10,789 nucleotides of DNA from Lachnospiraceae bacterium (GTDB lineage Bacteria > Bacillota > Clostridia > Lachnospirales > Lachnospiraceae). The notes beneath the pieces are model-generated. The model was not told the DNA's origin, searched no databases, and saw nothing but the letters and a program-made list of their open reading frames with translations. Positions 6,633-10,789 of the stretch are shown one piece after another (position 1 is the first letter of the stretch; every line of letters begins with the position of its first letter). The stretch spans positions 1 through 10,789 of the forward strand of contig JAFUKK010000217.1 of NCBI GenBank assembly GCA_017473665.1, given 5' to 3'. Made by a program: the position numbers and the translations under genes.

Positions 6633-6693
6633 AATATTGTAAGAGAAGGCGGGCTGTGTATTGCGCAACCTGTTTTCAAAGGAGGAGAAGGAC

Positions 6694-7425
6694 ATGCTTT
6701 ATAAATACGAAACCCATTTACATACCAAAGAAGCCAGTGCCTGTGCCCGTGCATCCGGACGGGACATGGCCTATGCAGCCAAGGAAAATGGTTATGCAGG
6801 GATTATTGTAACGGATCACAACTGGGGTGGGAATACCTGTGTGGACAAAAATTTACCCTGGGCTGATTTCGTAGAGCAGTTTTGCAAAGGGTATGAAGTG
6901 GCCCTGGAAGCAGGCAGGGAGATTGATTTGGATGTCTTTTACGGCTGGGAAGCCGGATACAACGGCACAGAATTTCTCATTTACGGATTGGATAAGCAGT
7001 GGATGTTGGACCATCCGGAGATTCGTGATGCCAGTGTGCAGGAACAGTTTGAACTGGTGGACAAAAGCGGAGGCCTGGTGATTCATGCCCATCCCTATCG
7101 GGAAGAATGGTACATTCCCCAGATCCGTCTGTATCCGGAGTATGTCCATGGAGTGGAGGCCATCAATGCCACCCATTCCCATCCCCGCAGTGTCTCTCAC
7201 AACGACCCTACTTACAATCCTTTGGCAATAGAATATGCCCGGAAACATCATTTCCCCATGACTGCCGGCTCTGATATCCACGGTACGGATATGTTTGGAG
7301 GTGGCATGTGCTTTGCACGCCGCCTGAAAGATATCCATGACTTTGTGCGCACCGTAAAAGCTCAGGAATGCGTACTTTTAACGGATGGAGTAGAGGATTT
7401 CGATTACGCCAGTTTGAGAGCTTAA
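6694..7425 (+). CDS. PHP-domain metal-dependent phosphoesterase
   Basis: The 243-residue protein carries all PHP (polymerase and histidinol phosphatase) metal motifs: H8-L-H10 near the start, T40-D41-H42, E85-type acidic residue in GWEAGYNGTE, H131-A-H133-P, and S193-D194-I-H196-G near the end. These residues normally bind a tri-metal centre that hydrolyses phosphoester bonds. A further NATHSHPRS segment follows HAHP. The substrate is unknown; relatives act on histidinol phosphate, nucleotides or short oligonucleotides. The start at 6694 is preferred because AAGGAGG (6679-6685) lies eight bases upstream; an in-frame TTG at 6661 would place this ribosome site inside the gene. It is cytoplasmic, with no signal peptide. 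It lies 61 bases after the RNase-like gene with no terminator between, and is convergent with the transporter gene. Confidence 0.9.
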   Translation: MLYKYETHLHTKEASACARASGRDMAYAAKENGYAGIIVTDHNWGGNTCVDKNLPWADFVEQFCKGYEVALEAGREIDLDVFYGWEAGYNGTEFLIYGLDKQWMLDHPEIRDASVQEQFELVDKSGGLVIHAHPYREEWYIPQIRLYPEYVHGVEAINATHSHPRSVSHNDPTYNPLAIEYARKHHFPMTAGSDIHGTDMFGGGMCFARRLKDIHDFVRTVKAQECVLLTDGVEDFDYASLRA

Positions 7426-7499
7426 ACCAGGTAGTGTGCAGGACTTATATGCTGTCGAAGTAAAAGAACGACATCCTATCTCAACCATGCGGAAATAGA

Positions 7500-7695
7500 A
7501 GGACCTAGAGGTGGCATAGTTTACATTCAGGCACTTGAAAAACGTCGTTACTTAGCGAGGTATAGAATAGGACTACACACCGTAGCATAGATACGAGTGT
7601 GTAGTCCTATTTTATTTATTCTCGAGCTTAGTAACGTAACGATTTTCACGTAGCGAAAGCGTACCTGAATGTAGACTATGCCACCTCTAGGTCCT
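7500..7695. repeat. 196-bp nested inverted repeat, MITE-like, between convergent genes
   Basis: The outer arms, 7500-7531 and 7664-7695, are 32-base inverted copies with one difference (a T facing a G, which would still pair in RNA). Inside them, 7532-7565 and 7612-7663 pair imperfectly, sharing TGAAAA, GTTACT and CGAG blocks, and the centre is a 15-bp perfect hairpin. Both ends contain CTAG (7505-7508 and 7687-7690). If these are a 4-bp target duplication, the element proper is 7509-7686, starting AGGTGGCATAG and ending CTATGCCACCT, inserted into a former palindrome AGGACCTAGGTCCT. No ORF lies inside, as for a MITE mobilised in trans; this is inference. The right end overlaps the last five codons of the transporter gene. 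The 74 bases between the PHP stop and the left arm show only a weak 5-bp hairpin (7453-7473). Confidence 0.75.
7562..7615 (+). terminator. Core hairpin acting as likely terminator for the PHP transcript
   Basis: 7566-7580 (AATAGGACTACACAC) pairs perfectly with 7597-7611, and the helix extends outward through four more pairs including one G-T, and inward through CGTA/TACG (7581-7584 with 7592-7595). On the plus strand the 3' arm runs into TTTTATTTATT, so it should terminate the PHP transcript. On the minus strand the sequence after the stem is not T-rich, so termination of the transporter transcript is less certain. Confidence 0.6.
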
Positions 7696-8944
7696 GACTC
7701 CTTCCCTGCTGGCGACGGTATTCCCGGACGGAGAGCCGGAAGATAATGAGTCCTACCAGGATGAGCAGGGAGATAATGCTGACTCCCTTGCTGGCGCTGC
7801 CGGTTACCTGGGAGATGACACTGACCAAAGTGGTGCCCACAAAGGCTGCGCCCTTGCCACAGATATCCAGGATACCGAAATATTCGCCGCTCTTTTGGGC
7901 GGGAATGATTTTGGTAAAGTAGGAACGGGACAGTGCCTGGATACCGCCCTGGAACATGCCTACGCATACTGCCAGGAGCCAGAATTTCCACTGGCTATCC
8001 AGGAAGATGGCAAATACCGCTATAAAGAAATATGCGATGATGCATATGGTAATTAAGTTCTCTGTTTTATATTTGTGGGCCAGTTTGCCAAACAGTAAGG
8101 CAAAGGGAAAGGCTACAATCTGGGTCACCAGGAGTGCCAATAGCAGTCCGGTGGTGTCCAGTCCCACTGCTTCACCGTATGCAGTGGCCATGTCTATAAT
8201 GGTGTAAACACCGTCAATGTAGAAAAAGAATCCAATTACGAACAATAGAACATATTTGTTACCGGCCATATCCTTCAAGGTACGCCCGATGTTACGGAAA
8301 CTGGAAAGTAAGAGCTGTTTGTCTGTTTCTACATAATGCATTTGCTTGTAGCTTTTGTGCAGGGGCAGGGCCAGTACCAGCCACCAGAGGGCGGCAATCA
8401 CGAAAGCGATACCCATGGCCAGTCGGAAGGAGATACCGATGGTTTCATAAAACAGTACAATGGCAAGACATGCCACAAAGGGGACACAACTGCCAATGTA
8501 GCCCCATGCATAGCCTGCAGAGGATACCCGGTCCATCCGTTCGGTGTCGGTAATGTCTGCCAGCATGGAGTCATAAAAAATAAGACTGAGGGAGTAGCCT
8601 GCCTTGGCAATAATGAATACCAACAAAAATCCAATCCAGGTGGTAGGAAGTCCCAGGCAGACGCAGGCAATAATGCCCATCAGTACAGACATAGTGAATA
8701 TCCGCTTTTTCATATTGCGCATATCTGACAGGGCACCAAGTAAAGGACCGGTCAAAACCACCAGTAATGTCACCAGTGAAGCGGCATAGCCCCAATACGC
8801 CAGATAGTCATGTGGAGCAATGCCTGCAGAAGCAGCCAAATGGTTAAAATAAATGGGAATAATGGTACTTAAGAGCATCACAAATGCGGAATTGCCCACA
8901 TCATAAAGAATCCAGTGCATCTCGCCCCGGGTTAATTTGTTCAT
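7676..8944 (-). CDS. MFS transporter, UMF1 family (Atg22-like)
   Basis: A 422-residue integral membrane protein with about twelve hydrophobic segments. The N-terminal motif WILYDVGNSAFVMLLSTIIPIYF (residues 11-33) is characteristic of the UMF1/Atg22 branch of the major facilitator superfamily, usually WALYDFANSAF. GALSDMRNMKKR (70-81) is the MFS motif A loop between segments 2 and 3. Yeast Atg22 exports amino acids from the vacuole; bacterial substrates are unknown. The ribosome site AAAGGAG lies just upstream on the minus strand, and the ATG overlaps the stop of the phospholipase-like gene by four bases (ATGA), so the two are translationally coupled. The last residues DLEVA and the TAG stop are encoded by the right arm of the 196-bp inverted repeat, so the native C-terminus may have been replaced. 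The loss of a few C-terminal residues is unlikely to affect the membrane core. Confidence 0.93.
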   Translation of the reverse strand: MNKLTRGEMHWILYDVGNSAFVMLLSTIIPIYFNHLAASAGIAPHDYLAYWGYAASLVTLLVVLTGPLLGALSDMRNMKKRIFTMSVLMGIIACVCLGLPTTWIGFLLVFIIAKAGYSLSLIFYDSMLADITDTERMDRVSSAGYAWGYIGSCVPFVACLAIVLFYETIGISFRLAMGIAFVIAALWWLVLALPLHKSYKQMHYVETDKQLLLSSFRNIGRTLKDMAGNKYVLLFVIGFFFYIDGVYTIIDMATAYGEAVGLDTTGLLLALLVTQIVAFPFALLFGKLAHKYKTENLITICIIAYFFIAVFAIFLDSQWKFWLLAVCVGMFQGGIQALSRSYFTKIIPAQKSGEYFGILDICGKGAAFVGTTLVSVISQVTGSASKGVSIISLLILVGLIIFRLSVREYRRQQGRSQDLEVA

Positions 8945-9795
8945 GTCTCAATCTCCTTTGCGCATTCAGCAATTTTTTCATCCGTAAAACTGTAATGATT
9001 ATCAAAACGTTCATCTAATGGCTGTCCGGTTTCGTGGCAGCCTACAAAATGCATTATCATGGAAATGGTGATAGGAATGGCATCCTGTACATGGCGGCGT
9101 AAATGGTCTACCATTGCTTGTGTGGGCTCATCGAAACTGCGCTTCATGATTAAACCATGCAGATGTTCATATTTGCCTACCAGTTTCATGCCCAGGCGGA
9201 CAATACCTTCCTTGATATGACTGGTGGGAAGGAATATTTGATTGTACCATTTCATTTCCTTCAGGGTCCGAAGCATTTGCTCCGTGCTTACATTGACACC
9301 GTCAAGTCCGTTAAACAGGGAGGCAATTACTTTTGCATTATGCTCAGAAATCTGTATGTGATTGGAAATATTCCAGGTCAAAGGGTCACGCCCGTCATCA
9401 AGCAGATAACTACGGTCCAGATAGGTCTCCACCTCTGTGTGACTGAGGGATGTGGTGTGCAGGTAATATTCCACACAGCTGTGACAGGAAAAATCCAAAG
9501 CCAGATGACAAACAAAACCACACATATATGCCAGAGCGGCCTCTCGGTCAGTCTCTGTGGGTAATTGTGCCAAAGCCTTCTCAAAGAAGGGGCGGGCAGG
9601 CACGAAATGCATTCGGTGTCCCAGCTGATTGATATCATCTTTTTGAAGTGCCTTATAGTAAAACAGAATGTCAGGACCATGTAAGCCGATGAGGAACAAG
9701 TCCTTATGGGTTTCTAATATTTCTTTTGTAAAAGAAGCGGGCAGCTGTGCTAAAACTGCCTCACCGAATTTGTAATGTGTATAACATGCAGGCAT
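8941..9795 (-). CDS. Zinc-dependent phospholipase C-like protein, cytoplasmic
   Basis: The 284-residue protein resembles the zinc-dependent phospholipase C/S1-P1 nuclease fold family (PF00882). Candidate metal ligands appear in order: H7, H39 and D42 in GLHGPDILFYY (37-47), H63 in HRMHFVPARPFF (60-71), and H97, D101 and H105 in GFVCHLALDFSCHSCVEYY (93-111). Unlike secreted clostridial alpha-toxins it has no signal peptide and no C-terminal PLAT domain, so it is probably an intracellular hydrolase; the substrate is unknown. The ATG at 9795 (complement of CAT 9793-9795) is preceded by AAAGGAAA. It is the first gene of a two-gene minus-strand operon with the UMF1 transporter, coupled by an ATGA overlap, which suggests that hydrolase and transporter share a substrate or product. 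A strong promoter lies upstream at 9836-9864. Confidence 0.85.
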   Translation of the reverse strand: MPACYTHYKFGEAVLAQLPASFTKEILETHKDLFLIGLHGPDILFYYKALQKDDINQLGHRMHFVPARPFFEKALAQLPTETDREAALAYMCGFVCHLALDFSCHSCVEYYLHTTSLSHTEVETYLDRSYLLDDGRDPLTWNISNHIQISEHNAKVIASLFNGLDGVNVSTEQMLRTLKEMKWYNQIFLPTSHIKEGIVRLGMKLVGKYEHLHGLIMKRSFDEPTQAMVDHLRRHVQDAIPITISMIMHFVGCHETGQPLDERFDNHYSFTDEKIAECAKEIET

Positions 9796-9811
9796 AATAC
9801 TATTTCCTTTC

Positions 9812-9827
9812 TTGGGGAAAACCCCAT
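9812..9827 (-). promoter_or_regulatory. 5'-end hairpin of the phospholipase-like mRNA
   Basis: On the minus strand GGGG-TTTT-CCCC (9814-9825) forms a tight 4- to 5-bp hairpin only a few bases after the expected transcription start. It ends just before the AAGAAAGGAAA ribosome site. A 5'-terminal hairpin of this kind commonly stabilises an mRNA; that role is inferred. Confidence 0.4.
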
Positions 9828-9835
9828 CGTCTTAT

Positions 9836-9864
9836 ATTATAAGGGAAAATCCGTTGGTGAACAA
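9836..9864 (-). promoter_or_regulatory. Promoter of the phospholipase-like/UMF1 operon
   Basis: Read on the minus strand, TTGTTC (9859-9864) and a perfect TATAAT (9836-9841) are 17 bases apart. Transcription would start near 9829, about 34 bases before the ATG at 9795. Confidence 0.75.
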
Positions 9865-9896
9865 TGAGAAAACGATAAAAAGTAAAATTAAACCAG

Positions 9897-9952
9897 CGGT
9901 TCATTTTATTATTTGCCAAAATCATTATAATTAAATAAAGAAGAAGGAACCG
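9897..9952. promoter_or_regulatory. CGGTTC/GAACCG inverted repeat bracketing a TATAAT box
   Basis: CGGTTC (9897-9902) and GAACCG (9947-9952) are perfect 6-bp inverted copies. Between them on the plus strand lies TATAAT (9926-9931), the probable -10 of the gene at 10012, with only a weak -35 (TTTTAT, 9904-9909, 16-base spacing). The half-sites could bind a regulator, but 6-bp arms 44 bases apart may also be chance. Confidence 0.35.
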
Positions 9953-9968
9953 AACCTTGAAAACTACA

Positions 9969-9994
9969 TAAGGGATTCTCCCTTAGGGCAACCC
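9969..9994 (+). promoter_or_regulatory. Tandem leader hairpins before the 10012 gene
   Basis: TAAGGGA (9969-9975) pairs with TCCCTTA (9979-9985) across a TTC loop, a 7-bp stem, and GGG/CCC (9986-9988 with 9992-9994) directly follows. They sit four bases before the AAGGAGGG ribosome site (9998-10005). No T-run follows, so they are not a terminator; they may protect or modulate the leader. Confidence 0.5.
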
Positions 9995-10011
9995 AAGAAG
10001 GAGGGAAATGT

Positions 10012-10428
10012 ATGTATTCTATGAATTCAGCATTACAAAGGGAAATTAATCGTCAAAGAGCATTGGACTATTCCATGTATATGATGTTGTCCAGCTACTT
10101 TAAGGGAAGTATTTGTAAGAGTACTTTTCTGGAAAAGAGATTGTATTTGTATTATAAGGAGCAGAAACCGGATACACAGGTGGAATTGGAAGAGAAGTGT
10201 ATCAGATTAATTGAGCAGGAGATTTTGCCACGGATTCCTGAGGCGTGCCTGGAAGATAAGGTACAAATCAAGCTGACCCAGGGCGAGCCCCGGGAGGCGG
10301 TCATGATTACGGTGTATGGAACAGGCTATCGACTACAGGTGGCTATCAAGGATGTGCCGGGCAAAAAGCATAGCCCGAAGCTGTTTGTGCATTATCGTCT
10401 GGGAGGTGGCAATAATTTAGCCGGATAG
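10012..10428 (+). CDS. Conserved-looking hypothetical protein, cytoplasmic
   Basis: I do not recognise this 138-residue protein. The ATG at 10012 has a strong ribosome site AAGGAGGG (9998-10005); an ATG at 10008 is in another frame and too close. Residues 4-75 appear helical and charged (LQREINRQRALDYSMYMMLSSYF, EKRLYLYYKEQKP, ELEEKCIRLIEQEILPRIP). Residues 82-130 alternate as short beta strands (KVQIKLTQ, EAVMITVYGTGYRLQVAIKDV, PKLFVHYRLGG). There is no signal peptide, membrane segment or zinc motif (two isolated Cys at 35 and 63, one at 79). It is transcribed divergently from the phospholipase-like operon, has its own leader with hairpins, and ends 25 bases before the promoter of the tcdA-like gene. 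No function can be inferred from sequence. Confidence 0.8.
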   Translation: MYSMNSALQREINRQRALDYSMYMMLSSYFKGSICKSTFLEKRLYLYYKEQKPDTQVELEEKCIRLIEQEILPRIPEACLEDKVQIKLTQGEPREAVMITVYGTGYRLQVAIKDVPGKKHSPKLFVHYRLGGGNNLAG

Positions 10429-10429
10429 G

Positions 10430-10458
10430 TTTTCATAAGAGGATTTTTTTGATACAAT
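10430..10458 (+). promoter_or_regulatory. Promoter of the tcdA-like gene
   Basis: TTTTCA (10430-10435) and TACAAT (10453-10458) are separated by 17 bases. The -10 is close to consensus and the -35 is moderate. The start would be near 10465, upstream of the GGAGGT ribosome site at 10482-10487. Confidence 0.6.
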
Positions 10459-10499
10459 AGGGAAAGATACAAAGAAAAGCCGGAGGTCCCGTGGACAAA

Positions 10500-10789
10500 A
10501 TGAAGGAGCAGTTTAGTCGGATGGAAAATATGATGGGAACAGCGGCACTGGAGCGTTTGCAGCGTTCCTGTGTGGCTGTTTTTGGTATTGGCGGTGTGGG
10601 CGGTTATGCAGTGGAGGCTCTGGCCAGAAGCGGTGTGGGCAGATTGGTACTTGTGGATAAGGATGTGGTAAGTATTTCCAACCTGAACCGGCAGCTTGTT
10701 GCTACCTATAGCAGTATCGGAAAGCCCAAGGTGGAGGCCATGAAGGCACGTATACGGGATATTAATCCGGATTGTCAGGTGGATACCTA
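10500..10789 (+). CDS. tcdA: tRNA threonylcarbamoyladenosine dehydratase (TcdA/CsdL/YrvM), 5' part only
   Basis: The first 96 residues of a ThiF/MoeB-type E1-like enzyme run off the right edge. MKEQFSRMENMMG is followed by AVFGIGGVGGYAVEALARSGVG, holding the G-x-G-x-x-G nucleotide-binding loop, then LVLVDKDVVSISNLNRQL, where the Asp binds ATP ribose and the N-x-N-R-Q motif is typical. IGKPKVEAMKARIRDINPDCQV follows as in TcdA and YrvM. The family uses ATP to cyclise N6-threonylcarbamoyladenosine at position 37 of ANN-decoding tRNAs. The start at 10500 is chosen because B. subtilis-type relatives begin with five residues before the SR motif; an in-frame GTG at 10491 sits only four bases after GGAGG and is the alternative. 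A moderate promoter precedes it, so it is expressed independently of the hypothetical gene upstream. Confidence 0.9.
   Translation, partial: MKEQFSRMENMMGTAALERLQRSCVAVFGIGGVGGYAVEALARSGVGRLVLVDKDVVSISNLNRQLVATYSSIGKPKVEAMKARIRDINPDCQVDT

Noticed and set aside
6661..6696. TTG start for the PHP protein
   Set aside because: AAGGAGG eight bases before the ATG at 6694 is a better signal, and the HLH metal motif sits near the N-terminus as usual with that start.
6853..7338. Open frame of 161 codons on the minus strand opposite the PHP gene
   Set aside because: The PHP motifs on the plus strand are complete, and this frame has no start signal or recognisable domain.
7426..7499. Separate terminator directly after the PHP gene
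   Set aside because: Only a weak TGTCG/CGACA stem with an 11-base loop and no T-run; the central hairpin of the repeat is a better candidate.
7500..7695. Retron-type non-coding RNA (complementary ends flanking two hairpins)
   Set aside because: No reverse transcriptase gene lies in the window, and the arms are longer than typical retron end pairing.
8336..8728. Open frame of 130 codons on the plus strand opposite the UMF1 gene
   Set aside because: Low-complexity, Gly/His/Gln-rich translation of the complement of a membrane protein; no ribosome site.

Overview
The window looks like a chromosomal stretch from a Gram-positive anaerobe of the Clostridia, most likely Lachnospiraceae. The reasons are strong AGGAGG-type ribosome binding sites, low-to-moderate GC, a monomeric group B-type [FeFe] hydrogenase, a BspA-like leucine-rich-repeat protein, and a YrvM/TcdA-type tRNA-modifying enzyme. 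There are no rRNA or tRNA genes, no CRISPR array, and no transposase or phage genes.

Layout, left to right. (1) At 1-1413 a membrane-anchored LRR protein, probably cut by the left edge. (2) At 1539-3046 a two-gene unit: a coiled-coil protein of unknown function and an ADP-ribosylglycohydrolase. It is preceded by an extended -10 promoter and a hairpin that contains its own Shine-Dalgarno/anti-Shine-Dalgarno pair. A possible 43-codon ORF follows through an ATGA overlap. (3) At 3193-4695 the [FeFe] hydrogenase, with its own promoter and a clear intrinsic terminator. (4) At 4837-6117 an FAD oxidoreductase fused to a Rieske [2Fe-2S] domain (YhfW type). (5) At 6198-6632 a small membrane-anchored protein that resembles BECR-fold toxin RNases, behind a good promoter, followed by a PHP-domain metallophosphoesterase (6694-7425). 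(6) At 7500-7695 a nested inverted repeat between convergent genes; it overlaps the last codons of the transporter on the minus strand. (7) A minus-strand two-gene operon (9795 down to 7676): a zinc-dependent phospholipase C-like protein translationally coupled to a UMF1-type MFS transporter. (8) A divergent intergenic region with two opposing promoters and leader hairpins, then a small hypothetical protein (10012-10428). (9) The 5' part of a tcdA-like gene running off the right edge.

Most genes look like independent one- or two-gene units with their own promoters, not one pathway. The hydrogenase and the Rieske flavoprotein are both redox enzymes but are separated by a terminator. The items most worth following up are the 196-bp nested inverted repeat, which could be a MITE-like element inserted at CTAG, the orphan exported RNase-like protein, and the self-pairing leader upstream of the coiled-coil/ADP-ribosylhydrolase operon. 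I did not find a clearly new multi-gene system.
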